NCBI GenBank assembly: GCA_017882405.1
Contig: JADGPO010000042.1
Coordinates: 1 to 64,000 of the forward strand
Direction: 5' to 3'
From: Solirubrobacteraceae bacterium
GTDB taxonomy: Bacteria; Actinomycetota; Thermoleophilia; Solirubrobacterales; Solirubrobacteraceae
Length of the DNA: 64,000 bases
Shown here: positions 53,498 through 61,944 of the stretch, in pieces
Position numbering within the stretch: the first letter of the stretch is position 1
How the letters are laid out: every line of letters starts with the position of its first letter
Notes under the pieces: model-generated
Databases searched by the model: none
Told to the model about the DNA's origin: nothing
What the model saw: the letters and a program-made list of their open reading frames with translations, nothing else
Program-made: the position numbers and the translations under genes

Positions 53498-53615
53498 CCC
53501 GGCGCGCGGTCGCTGAGCTCGATTCAGGAGTGCGTCAGCGCCGATTCGGCTTCGCAGGGCCTGCAAGCCGGCCTGCGGGCGAAGGATCGGCTTCAACGGC
53601 GCAGAAACCGCCGGG

Positions 53616-54887
53616 GTGCGCAACGCCGCCCTGCACCGCCAGCTGGAGACGTTGATCGTCGACGCCTCGGGATGCCTGGGCGCCGAGCTCGCCGGCGGCG
53701 CCGAGATCCCCTTCGAGGTGACCGAGGAACGCGCCGGCGGCCGCGCGGTCGGGCGGGGGCTCTACGTCTACCGACCGCTGACCGGCGAGTTCATCGCCTC
53801 CCGGCGCCTGGCGCTGCAGGGGCTCCCCAGCCATGCCGACGCGCTGCGCGCGCTGGCCGGCTGCGAGGCACTCGACTCCTATCTGGTGGAGCGCGGGGCG
53901 GTCAAGCTGCCCGATGATCGCCGCGCTCTGAGCGAGGCCGTGCTGGAGGCATTTCTGGCGGCGGTGTTCGCCGAACGCAGCGAGTTCGGCTTCGAGCCCG
54001 CCCACTTCGAGGCATCCTATGGCGAGCTGGAGCGCGCCGTGTATGAGGGGCATTGCACCGCCACCGTGGTGGCGCCGGTGATGGGGATCGCGCTTGATCC
54101 CGACACGATCGAGCTCGAGCTGGGCGAGGGCCTCTCGCTGATCCGCGGCGACGCTCTGGGCGACGCCCCGGCGGAGGCCGTGTGGGGCGACAACGACGAG
54201 CCCAACGTGCTGGCGCTGCTGGCGATCGACCAGGAGCGTTCCGACCGTCCGCCGGTATCGGTGGCACGGTCGCGATTCCAGCGCATCCTGTCTGCGCTGC
54301 GGCTGTTCGAGCGCGGCGGCTACGCGCTGGGGCCGGTGGCCTACGCGCGCAGCGAGGCGGGCGGCTGGCGTCCGGTGCCGATCGGCATCAGCGGCAGGGT
54401 CGGTGGGGTCCGATTCCTCACACTGATCCCCGCTGCCCAGCAGGAGGAGCTGCAGGCGTTCTATCGGCTGGTGTCGCGCCGCTTACCAGGCAGCGGCGAG
54501 CTGAGCTGGGCGCTGGCGCGCTTCGAGATGGGCTGCGAGCGGGTGGCGCCGTTCGAGGCCCTGACCGACTACCTGGTCGCTCTGCGGGCGCTGCTGGAGC
54601 CCGAGGGACCCGCCAGCGGGCGCCTCGCCCAGCGGCTGGCGGTGATCTGCGCCGCCCCCGAGGAGCGCGCTGACCTGGCCCAGCGGGTAGCCCGGGCGAT
54701 CTCCCTGGAGCGGGCCGTGATCACCGGCATGGACTCGGACGAGCGGGGGATCTCCACCCTCGTCGACGAGCTGGCCGAGCACCTGCGGGCGATCCTCCGC
54801 GACGCGCTCTGCGGGCACCTCGACAGCGACCTGTGCGCGGTCGCCGACGAGCTGCTGGCCGAGGCGGCGCAGGCCCCCGCACGCTAA
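53616..54887 (+). CDS. Unrecognised 423-residue protein, possible degenerate HEPN C-terminus
   Basis: The frame starts at a GTG (53616). The N-terminal 300 residues contain no motif I know. The C-terminal helical part (LTDYLVALRALLEPEGPASG, RLAQRLAVICAAPEERADLA, AISLERAVITGM) follows the pattern of Apea-like HEPN domains, except that the RNase motif (R-x4-6-H) is missing: the expected His-Gly reads Thr-Gly (ITGM). The match is by eye. If right, it is an inactive HEPN or a binder, not a nuclease. It is upstream of a candidate structured RNA. Confidence 0.5.
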   Translation: MRNAALHRQLETLIVDASGCLGAELAGGAEIPFEVTEERAGGRAVGRGLYVYRPLTGEFIASRRLALQGLPSHADALRALAGCEALDSYLVERGAVKLPDDRRALSEAVLEAFLAAVFAERSEFGFEPAHFEASYGELERAVYEGHCTATVVAPVMGIALDPDTIELELGEGLSLIRGDALGDAPAEAVWGDNDEPNVLALLAIDQERSDRPPVSVARSRFQRILSALRLFERGGYALGPVAYARSEAGGWRPVPIGISGRVGGVRFLTLIPAAQQEELQAFYRLVSRRLPGSGELSWALARFEMGCERVAPFEALTDYLVALRALLEPEGPASGRLAQRLAVICAAPEERADLAQRVARAISLERAVITGMDSDERGISTLVDELAEHLRAILRDALCGHLDSDLCAVADELLAEAAQAPAR

Positions 54888-54896
54888 TCTGAAGGC

Positions 54897-55008
54897 CAGA
54901 CCGCTCCCTACTCGGTCTTCGCTGAAGGCCGGGAGTGTTCTGCCCACCAGGCACGACACCGTAAGTCCTGGGGCTCGTAAGTAGTCAGGGGGAGCGCGAT
55001 CTGCAGCG
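54897..55008 (+). ncRNA. Candidate structured RNA, three-way-junction fold
   Basis: The gap after the stop at 54887 folds as a closed unit: outer stem CCGCTCCCT/AGGGGGAGCG with CAGA/TCTG outside (5' from 54897; 3' to 55003), hairpin 1 (CTCGGTCTT with AAGGCCGGGAG, about 54911-54933) and hairpin 2 (GCCCACCAGG with CCTGGGGC, 54942-54974). It is followed directly by a strong terminator. No known family consensus (SRP, 6S, tmRNA, RNase P, c-di-GMP or purine riboswitch) fits. A free-standing small RNA or leader of the gene at 55161 is possible. Confidence 0.45.
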
Positions 55009-55032
55009 ACGAGCGGGCTCCGGCCCGCTCGT
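55009..55032 (+). terminator. Intrinsic-type terminator with UNCG loop
   Basis: ACGAGCGGGC pairs with GCCCGCTCGT, a 10-bp perfect stem closed by C(TCCG)G, an UNCG tetraloop of unusual stability. It is followed by TCTGCGTCT, only weakly T-rich, as is common in high-GC bacteria. It ends the candidate RNA before the next gene. Confidence 0.65.
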
Positions 55033-55160
55033 TCTGCGTCTGGCCCGGATCCGGGCCTGCCCCGGCGTCGGCGAGATACGCTCCGTGCGTGGCCGACGAC
55101 ACGCTGATCTGCATGGCGCTCGATCACCGAGGCCCGCCGGCGCTTTCGCGAGCTGACTGA

Positions 55161-55763
55161 ATGACCGGCGTCTACCACCTGGAGTTGCGCCAGTTCCCGC
55201 ACGTGACGCGCGTGTTCAACCTCGACCGCGCCGAGCTGGACGCCCGCTTCCTGCGGCCCTGGACCGAGGGGGCGATGATCGACCAGGACGAGCGACGGTG
55301 GGCGCCCGAGCGCACCCGCCTCAAGATCCTGGAGGGCCCGGCGGTGCGTACCGACGAGCTGGGCCTCGGTCGCGGCTGGGGAGCGGTCACCAAGGACTGC
55401 GAGGACGTGACCGACGCGGTGCTGGCCCAAGCCGGGCGCGGCGCCCGCGCCCGGCCCGAGGTGGAGGCGCTCAAGGAGCAGGTGGTGCGGCACGCCGGCG
55501 AGCCGATCGGGATCCGCGAGGTGGTCCTGCTCGCCGGGGACGCCCACCCGGGGTGGCGCGCCTCCGAGCAGCTGTCGGTGGCCGAGCAGGCGGTCTGGGA
55601 GCTGCTTCACCAGCAGCGGCTGACGATGCTGGCGGGCGGCCGGCCGGTCGACCAGGAGCGCTGGCAGGAGGTGGTGCTGGGCTTCTCCACCTGGGCGCCC
55701 GGGCCCGAGGATGGGCCGATCCTGGTGCAGCGCCGAGACGGGGGAGCCCTCGACCTGGACTGA
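55161..55763 (+). CDS. Unrecognised 200-residue protein
   Basis: A 200-residue soluble protein (VYHLELRQFPHVTRVFNLDR; WAPERTRLKILEGPAVRTDE; GRGWGAVTKDCEDVTDAVLA) with the last third enriched in Trp/Gln (AEQAVWELLHQQRLTMLAGG). No signal, no membrane segment, and no known motif. Likely lineage-specific. It ends five bases before the convergent ArsA-type gene's stop. Confidence 0.6.
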   Translation: MTGVYHLELRQFPHVTRVFNLDRAELDARFLRPWTEGAMIDQDERRWAPERTRLKILEGPAVRTDELGLGRGWGAVTKDCEDVTDAVLAQAGRGARARPEVEALKEQVVRHAGEPIGIREVVLLAGDAHPGWRASEQLSVAEQAVWELLHQQRLTMLAGGRPVDQERWQEVVLGFSTWAPGPEDGPILVQRRDGGALDLD

Positions 55764-55767
55764 GCCC

Positions 55768-56913
55768 TTAGGCGACCAGCTCGGCGACCAGCGTGCGACG
55801 CTCGGCGTCAGAGGCGAACAGGTAGCGCTGAACGCGCTCCAGGCCCTCGATGTCGTGCACGTCGTCGTCGAGGTGAGGGACGAGGATCAGCCCTCGCCCA
55901 CCGTCGGCGCCCAGTTCCTGCACCAGGCGCGCCACGTTGCGGCGGTCGCGCCGGGCGAGCAGGTGGTAGTCCTCGAAGTTGGCGGCCACTCGGGCTGCCA
56001 AACCGGCGGGCAGCTGTTCCCCCAGCGCCGCGGCCAGCTCCGCGGGCGCGGCCTCGCCGATCACGTCGTGGTGGTAGCGGTTGACGATCACCCCCGCAAA
56101 CGGCAGCCCGCTCTCCTGCAGCGTGCGCCGGAACCAGATCGCCTCGTCGATCGCCGGGGCCTGCGCCGAGGTGACCAGCACGAATGCGCTGGTGGGCGCC
56201 TTGAGCATCTGCTCCACCGCCGCGGCGCGCTCGGAGAAGTCCTCGGTCATGTCGCCCAGCAGTCCGAAGAAGGTCGTCAGATCGCTGATCAGGTCCACGC
56301 CGGTCACATAGCGCAGCGCGCTCAAGAGCGGCGCCGCCCCCCGCCCGAGGACGCGCATCCCCAGCCCGGTGGGCCGGGTGAACGCCTTCAGCGCCCGACC
56401 CTCCAGAAACGAGGTCAACCGCCCAGGAGCGTCGAGGAAGTCCAGCGCGTTGCGCGATGGGGGCGTGTCGAGGACCAGCAGGTCGAAGTCGCCCTCGCGC
56501 TGCAGCTCGTAGAGCTTGGCCACCGCGGTGAACTCCTGGGAACCCGAGACGGCCGTCGACAGCTCACGGTAGACGCGGTTGGCCTTGATCTCGGCGGCGC
56601 GCTCGGGGTCGGCGGCGATCCGCTCGATCAGCTCGTCGAACGTCCGCTTGGGATCGAGCATCATCGCCCACAGCTCGCCGGCGAAGCCCTCGCCCAGCCG
56701 CTCGGGATCGACCCGCCGCGGCTCGTTCGCCAGCTCCTGCAGGCCCAGGGCGTTGGCCAGCCGCTTGGCCGGATCGATCGTGACCACCGCCACCTTGGCC
56801 CCGCGGGCGGCCATGCCGAGCGCCACCGCCGCCGAGGTGGTGGTCTTGCCCACGCCTCCGGACCCGCCGCAGACGCACACGCGCTTGCCCTCCAGCAGTT
56901 CGGCGACGCTCAC
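55768..56913 (-). CDS. ArsA/GET3-type ATPase
   Basis: A 381-residue deviant-Walker-A ATPase (VCVCGGSGGVGKTTTSAAVA, Walker B-like DLLVLDTPPSRNALDFLD, and A-loop VVTIDPAKRLANALG). In Actinomycetota such proteins usually occur as tandem pairs; only one is present here. Its function in the group is undefined (WhiB-linked or protein targeting). Length is about normal for one domain. Confidence 0.85.
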   Translation of the reverse strand: MSVAELLEGKRVCVCGGSGGVGKTTTSAAVALGMAARGAKVAVVTIDPAKRLANALGLQELANEPRRVDPERLGEGFAGELWAMMLDPKRTFDELIERIAADPERAAEIKANRVYRELSTAVSGSQEFTAVAKLYELQREGDFDLLVLDTPPSRNALDFLDAPGRLTSFLEGRALKAFTRPTGLGMRVLGRGAAPLLSALRYVTGVDLISDLTTFFGLLGDMTEDFSERAAAVEQMLKAPTSAFVLVTSAQAPAIDEAIWFRRTLQESGLPFAGVIVNRYHHDVIGEAAPAELAAALGEQLPAGLAARVAANFEDYHLLARRDRRNVARLVQELGADGGRGLILVPHLDDDVHDIEGLERVQRYLFASDAERRTLVAELVA

Positions 56914-56941
56914 GGCGGGTCAGTCTATGGGCGCGACGCCG

Positions 56942-58117
56942 TCAGCCGGGGGTCTGGCTGGACTCGGTCGCGGCGTCGGGTTGCTCGGGCACGGCGGCGT
57001 CCGGGTCGACCGGGGGCGGCGCCTCGGCGCCGAGCACGCGCAACGCATCGGCGGGCACGTGGACGGCGACCGGGGTGCCCTGCTCGTAGCCGTTGGCCTC
57101 GCCGGTGTTGGCGACCGAGGCCTGCAGCTGAGCACCGGTGGCCAGGCGGACCATCACCTGGAGGCTGGCCCCGACGTAGACGGTGCGCTCGACCATTCCC
57201 GGCAGGCAGTTGGCCTGCTCGGAGCCGTGAGCCAGCAGCTGCACGCGCTCGGGACGGGCGACGACCTTGACCGCGCCGCGCGCGGAGGTGTCGCCGCAGC
57301 CGGCGCGCAGCGTGAACTCGCCGATGGCCACCATGCAGGAATCGGACCCGCCCGCCCCGCCGTCGACGGCCTCGGCGTCCATCAGGTTGGAGACTCCCAG
57401 GAAGTCGGCCACGAACACCGTGCCGGGATCCTCGTAGACGGCCGCCGGGGTGCCCACCTGCTCGATTCGCCCCTTGCTCATCACCGCGACCCGGTCGCTC
57501 ATGCTGAGCGCCTCCTCCTGGTCGTGGGTCACGAACACGAAGGTGATCCCGACCTCCTCCTGCAGCGCCTTGAGCTCGAGGCGCAGCTGCTTTCTGATCT
57601 TGGCGTCCAGCGCGCCCAGCGGCTCGTCGAGCAACAGCAGCGCGGGGCGCAGCACCAGCGCACGGGCCAGCGCCACGCGCTGCTGCTGGCCGCCGGAGAG
57701 CTGCTGGGGGCGCCGGGCGGCCAGTCCGGAGAGCTCGACCAGCTCGATCGCCTCGTTGACGCGCCGGGTCACCTTGTCCCTGGCGACCTTGCGCCGGCGC
57801 AGCCCGAAGGCGATGTTGTCGAACACGTTGAGGTGGGGGAACAGCGCATAGTTCTGGAACACCGTGTGCACGTTGCGCCGGTGCGGCGGCACCTGGGCGA
57901 CGTCGACGCCGTCGAGCAATATTTCACCCGAGGTGGGGCGCTCGAAGCCGGCGATCATCCGCAGCGTGGTCGTTTTGCCGCAGCCCGACGGGCCCAGCAG
58001 CGAGAAGAACTCGCCGGCGTGGATGAGCGCGTCGACGTTGTCGACGGCCACGGCCTCGTCGAAGCGCTTGGTCAGACCTCGAAGCTCGACCTCGCCGGTC
58101 ATCACGGGGGCGGTCAT
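56942..58117 (-). CDS. potA: Polyamine-type ABC transporter ATP-binding protein (PotA)
   Basis: A 391-residue ATPase. Walker A LGPSGCGKTTTLR, signature [15 protein letters not shown], Walker B ALLLLDEPLGALDAKIRKQ, H-loop FVFVTHDQEEALSMSDR, then a C-terminal TOBE-like regulatory domain with an extra acidic tail. The ATG directly follows the potC stop (TAAATG). Last gene of the tetR-potD-potB-potC-potA set. Confidence 0.93.
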   Translation of the reverse strand: MTAPVMTGEVELRGLTKRFDEAVAVDNVDALIHAGEFFSLLGPSGCGKTTTLRMIAGFERPTSGEILLDGVDVAQVPPHRRNVHTVFQNYALFPHLNVFDNIAFGLRRRKVARDKVTRRVNEAIELVELSGLAARRPQQLSGGQQQRVALARALVLRPALLLLDEPLGALDAKIRKQLRLELKALQEEVGITFVFVTHDQEEALSMSDRVAVMSKGRIEQVGTPAAVYEDPGTVFVADFLGVSNLMDAEAVDGGAGGSDSCMVAIGEFTLRAGCGDTSARGAVKVVARPERVQLLAHGSEQANCLPGMVERTVYVGASLQVMVRLATGAQLQASVANTGEANGYEQGTPVAVHVPADALRVLGAEAPPPVDPDAAVPEQPDAATESSQTPG

Positions 58118-59095
58118 TTATGCCCCCGCCTCGATGCCCGACAGCTCGCGCAGCGCCGAGGCGCCGCTCCCGGCGCTGCCGGTGCGCCGGCCGAGCGCCG
58201 TGTAGACCAGATAGGCGACGGCCACGCCGACGAGCGTGGTGACGACGAGGATCGTCGCCAGGGCGTTGAGCGCCGGCGTCGTAGTGCCCCCCCGGGCGTT
58301 GGAGTAGAGATACATGGGGATCGTGGTGGTGGTGGAGTTGGAAGACATGTACTGGGTGACGACGAAGTCGTCGATCGAGAGCGCGAACACGATCAGCATG
58401 CTGGCCAGGATCGCCGGCAACAGCAATGGGATCAGCACGAGGCGCAGCGCCTGCACGGGCGTGGCCCCCAGATCACGCGCGGCCTCCTCATAGTGCGAGC
58501 CGATCCCGGCCAGCCGGCTACGGACGATCACCACCACGTAGGAGAGCGAGAACGTCACCTGGCCGACCACCTGGGCGGTCGTGCCGAGACGGACGAGGCT
58601 GAAGGGCACGAGTGCCAGCTGGGTGAAGACGACCAGCAGCGAGACGGCCATCACGATCTCCGGCGTGACCAGCGGGATCAGCATCAGCGAGTTGGCCACG
58701 CCCGAGCCGCGGCCGCGCCAGCGGGTCAGCCCCAGCGCCAGCAGCACGCCCAGCGGCGTGGCGATCACCATGTCCAGGGCTGCCAGCAGGAGGCTGTGCA
58801 CGAGGGCGTGCGTGTAGTCGGGGTCGTGGAAGATCGACAGGCTGGGGTCGCCCCACCACCAGCGGATCGAGAAGCCCTGCCAGACGCTGCGCGAGCGTCC
58901 GGCGTTGAATGAGAACAGGATCGCGATCAGCACGGGCAGTAGCGCCCAGGCGATGTAGATCCAGGTGCCGCCGACCAGGAAGCGGGGCTCGCCCCACGGG
59001 TTGCGCAGCCGGCGCGGGACCAGGCTGCGTCGCGCGCTCGGGGCGGCCACCACCGGCCGCCTCTCGGTCTCGGTCTCGGTCTCGGCGACGCTCAT
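58118..59095 (-). CDS. potC: Polyamine-type ABC permease (PotC)
   Basis: A 325-residue permease with about six helices and the EAA loop (YEEAARDLGATPVQALRLVL). The ATG overlaps the potB stop by four bases. The first 25 residues are a Thr/Glu/Arg-rich cytoplasmic tail. Confidence 0.91.
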   Translation of the reverse strand: MSVAETETETERRPVVAAPSARRSLVPRRLRNPWGEPRFLVGGTWIYIAWALLPVLIAILFSFNAGRSRSVWQGFSIRWWWGDPSLSIFHDPDYTHALVHSLLLAALDMVIATPLGVLLALGLTRWRGRGSGVANSLMLIPLVTPEIVMAVSLLVVFTQLALVPFSLVRLGTTAQVVGQVTFSLSYVVVIVRSRLAGIGSHYEEAARDLGATPVQALRLVLIPLLLPAILASMLIVFALSIDDFVVTQYMSSNSTTTTIPMYLYSNARGGTTTPALNALATILVVTTLVGVAVAYLVYTALGRRTGSAGSGASALRELSGIEAGA

Positions 59096-59991
59096 GCCAG
59101 CCGCCTCTGCTCACGGATTGTCGCGTACAGGTAGTAGGCCATCCCGACGGTGAGGATCGCCATCAGCACGATCACCAGCGAAGCGCCGAGGTTCTTCTGG
59201 GAGCCGCCCTGCACGAACAGGTTGATCTCGTTGCCGAGCATGTTGGTGTGCGGTGAGGCCGAGATCAGGTCGTTGGTGTAGTAGTCGCCGAACATCGGCA
59301 GCACGACCAGCGCCGAGCCGGCCAGGATGCTGGCCTTCGAGAGCGGCAGGGTCACGTGCAGGAAGGCGCGAAACGGGGTGGCGCCGAGGTCGCGCGCCGC
59401 CTCGATCTGGCTCTTGTCGATCCGGTCCAGGCCGGCGAACACGGGCAGGATGAAGTACGGGACGTAGCCGTAGACGAGCGCCATGATGACCGAGTAGGGG
59501 TTGCCGTTCAGCCAGTCGGGCGGGTGGGAGATCCCGATCGACTGCAGGATCTGGTTGACGTAGCCACCGGGGGAGAGCAGGCCGATCCAGGCCAGCATCC
59601 GCAGCAGGTAGCTGACCCAGAAGGGGATCACCAGCAGCACGATCAGCAGCGTCTTGGAGCGTTTGGCGTGGCGGGCGACGTAATAGGCGACGGGATAACC
59701 GATGGCGAAGCACAGACTGAGCGAGACGGCCACGTAGACGAGCGTGTTGCGGATCGAGGGCCAGTACTCGCCGCCCGGCAGCGAGCCGCCGAACGCCTTG
59801 GAGACGTAGCCGGGGTTCCAGTGCAGCGGGTTCCAGTAGGGGACCGGCTGAAACAGGAAGTCAACGCGCCCGAAGGCGATGGCCAGCACCGCATATGCGG
59901 GGACGACCACGAACAGGATCAGCCAGACGACCCCGGGCAGGGCGAACGAGCGCCAGTAGGCCGAGCGGCTCTCGATCGACGTCGCGCTCAC
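59092..59991 (-). CDS. potB: Polyamine-type ABC permease (PotB)
   Basis: A 299-residue permease, GTG 59991 overlapping the potD stop (GTGA). Six helices, EAA loop IEAARDLGATPFRAFLHVTL. Partner of PotC. Confidence 0.91.
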   Translation of the reverse strand: MSATSIESRSAYWRSFALPGVVWLILFVVVPAYAVLAIAFGRVDFLFQPVPYWNPLHWNPGYVSKAFGGSLPGGEYWPSIRNTLVYVAVSLSLCFAIGYPVAYYVARHAKRSKTLLIVLLVIPFWVSYLLRMLAWIGLLSPGGYVNQILQSIGISHPPDWLNGNPYSVIMALVYGYVPYFILPVFAGLDRIDKSQIEAARDLGATPFRAFLHVTLPLSKASILAGSALVVLPMFGDYYTNDLISASPHTNMLGNEINLFVQGGSQKNLGASLVIVLMAILTVGMAYYLYATIREQRRLA

Positions 59992-61274
59992 GTCGACTTG
60001 ACCGCCGCCCAGGCATTCTGCCAGAGCGTGTCGCCGCGGCTGCTCAGCGGACCCTGCACGTATCCGGCCCGGAACTGGCGCTCCTCGATCAGCGTGGTGC
60101 GGAGGTTGGGCGGCACCAGCTTTCGCTTGACCACCTCCTGCGGGGTCATGGCGTTGAGCGGTTGCTGGTAGTAGATGAAGCCGTAGTTGGTGAACGCGGT
60201 CTCGACGTCGAGCACGTGGTTGAGGAACAGGTGGGCGAGCACCGGGTGCTTTGCTCCGCGCACGACCGCCATCGTGTCGTTGTTGATCGGGCCGCGCCCG
60301 TCGGGCGGCCACCAGTAGGCGAACGCGCTGGCCGGCGTTCCCTTGGGGGCGTAGAAGGGCGTGGCCGCCAGGTCGCCCGACCAGCCCTGGTGCAGCCACA
60401 GCGAGCCGTCGGCGAGGTGCTGGTACTCGTTGGTGTCGAACTTCAGGTTGGCGCTGGAGACGAGCTGCTGGAGCGCCTTCTGCGCCGCGGTGACGTCACG
60501 CGCGTTGTCGGTGTTGACGTCGGTGACGCCGTTGCGCAGCAGCCCCATGGTCAGCGCGTCATGCTGGTCGTCGAGCATTCCGACCAGGCCGGAGATCTTG
60601 GGTCCTTCGCTCCACAGGGCGTTCCACGGGTTGGCGAGCTTGGACGGATCGAAGCCCGGGAGCTTGTCCGTGCGCCAGCCGATCCCGGTGGTGTAGATCG
60701 TGTAAGGCACCGTGTAGCGGCTGCCGAAGTCGTACCACGGGTTGACGATCGTGGGCCAGACGTTGCGCTCGAGGTTGGGGAGGTAGTCGAGGTTGAGCGG
60801 GGACAGCACCTTGCCCACCGCCAGGCGCTCGAGGTAGACCAACTCGGGCACGAACACGTCGAACTGGACGGCGCCCGACTGGATCTTGGCCACCGCCTCG
60901 TCCATGGTCGCGAACTCGGTGATCTGGACGGAGACCTTGTAGCGCTTCTCGAAGGCCTTGACGACGTCGGGGCTGATGTACGCGGTCCAGTTGTAGACCT
61001 GGAGCGGCCCCTTCTCGGGCTTCAGTCCCGAGGCGATCGCCTTGTTGTCGGCATAGATCGGCAGCACCACCGGCTGATCGGGTCGCGCGAGCGCCAGCCC
61101 GCCCGGGCCCTGGCCGCGGATCTGCCCGGAGGTGCCGGCGGGCGGGGGCAGGGGTGCGGTGGTGCCGCACGCGGCCAGCAGGCCGGGGACGCTCAGTCCG
61201 GCGGCCGCCGCTCCGGCTCCGCGCAGGAAGCCGCGCCGCGTGCTGCGGGGGTGGGGGAGGCCGCCGTCGATCAT
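59988..61274 (-). CDS. potD: Polyamine-type extracytoplasmic binding protein (PotD-like), Tat lipoprotein
   Basis: A 428-residue receptor. A twin-arginine signal (STRRGFLRGAGAAAAG) ends in a lipobox (GLLAAC), so a folded lipoprotein exported by Tat is predicted. The body is a spermidine/putrescine-binding type (LQVYNWTAYISPDVVKAFEK, TYNGIY-type loops; WSGDLAATPFYAPKG; QPLNAMTPQEVVKRKLVPP). ATG 61274 overlaps the upstream tetR stop (ATGA), so the regulator and transporter are one transcript. Confidence 0.9.
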   Translation of the reverse strand: MIDGGLPHPRSTRRGFLRGAGAAAAGLSVPGLLAACGTTAPLPPPAGTSGQIRGQGPGGLALARPDQPVVLPIYADNKAIASGLKPEKGPLQVYNWTAYISPDVVKAFEKRYKVSVQITEFATMDEAVAKIQSGAVQFDVFVPELVYLERLAVGKVLSPLNLDYLPNLERNVWPTIVNPWYDFGSRYTVPYTIYTTGIGWRTDKLPGFDPSKLANPWNALWSEGPKISGLVGMLDDQHDALTMGLLRNGVTDVNTDNARDVTAAQKALQQLVSSANLKFDTNEYQHLADGSLWLHQGWSGDLAATPFYAPKGTPASAFAYWWPPDGRGPINNDTMAVVRGAKHPVLAHLFLNHVLDVETAFTNYGFIYYQQPLNAMTPQEVVKRKLVPPNLRTTLIEERQFRAGYVQGPLSSRGDTLWQNAWAAVKST

Positions 61275-61924
61275 CGTCGCCCGCCGCCCTCGGTCGCCAA
61301 CGGGTCCTTGCGGCGCAACTCGCAGCCCAGCTCGCGAGAGGCGACGGCCAGGCAGCGGTCGACCATCAGCTCGGGCGTCACGTCGGGCTGTCCCAGCGTC
61401 ACCTGGACCCCGAGCCCGTCCAGGAGACCCGAGAGCACCACCGCGAACTCGTCGGGATCGGCTCCGGCATCGAACTCGCCGCTGCGCTGGCCCTCGCGGA
61501 CGATCTCGGCGATCAGTTCTCGCTGACGGCGGTCCAGGCGGAAGTAGTTGCTGCGCACCGTGTCCTCGCGGCGGGCGCGCACCCAAATCTCCATCCACAG
61601 CGTGTAGTCGTTGAGGCCCCCAGGCCCGAGGCTGGTCTGCTCGATGAGGTCGACCAGCCGCTCACCAGGAGATTCCGCCCGGTCCTGGCCGTCGGTGAGC
61701 CGCTCGTAGAAGCCGCGGTCGGCGTACTCCACGGCCTCCTCGAGCAGCCGGTCCTTGGACTCGAAGTAGTAGAGGATTGTCGGCGAGCTCGTGCCGGCGC
61801 GCTCGGCGATGTCGCCGATGCGCGTATCGAACAGGCCGCGCTCGTACAGCACTTCGGCGGCGGCGGCGACGATCTGCGGCTTGCGCAGGTGGTCAACCTT
61901 AGGACGCGGACTCATCTCCCTCAC
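61271..61924 (-). CDS. TetR-family regulator of the polyamine transport genes
   Basis: A 217-residue repressor: helix-turn-helix in the first 60 residues (IVAAAAEVLYERGLFDTRIG, AERAGTSSPTILYYFESKDR) and an effector domain after. It overlaps potD and probably controls the whole operon; the ligand may be a polyamine. The upstream 20 bases are all that separate it from the truncated oxidase gene, so its own promoter may be damaged. Confidence 0.9.
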   Translation of the reverse strand: MREMSPRPKVDHLRKPQIVAAAAEVLYERGLFDTRIGDIAERAGTSSPTILYYFESKDRLLEEAVEYADRGFYERLTDGQDRAESPGERLVDLIEQTSLGPGGLNDYTLWMEIWVRARREDTVRSNYFRLDRRQRELIAEIVREGQRSGEFDAGADPDEFAVVLSGLLDGLGVQVTLGQPDVTPELMVDRCLAVASRELGCELRRKDPLATEGGGRR

Positions 61925-61944
61925 TCTGAGTCGAAACGTATACT

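Noticed and set aside
54897..55008. 6S RNA or SRP RNA identity for the candidate RNA
   Set aside because: The closed stem looks 6S-like, but the central bubble and conserved promoter-like sequence are not evident, and the SRP GGUCAGGUCCGGAAGGAAGC core is absent.
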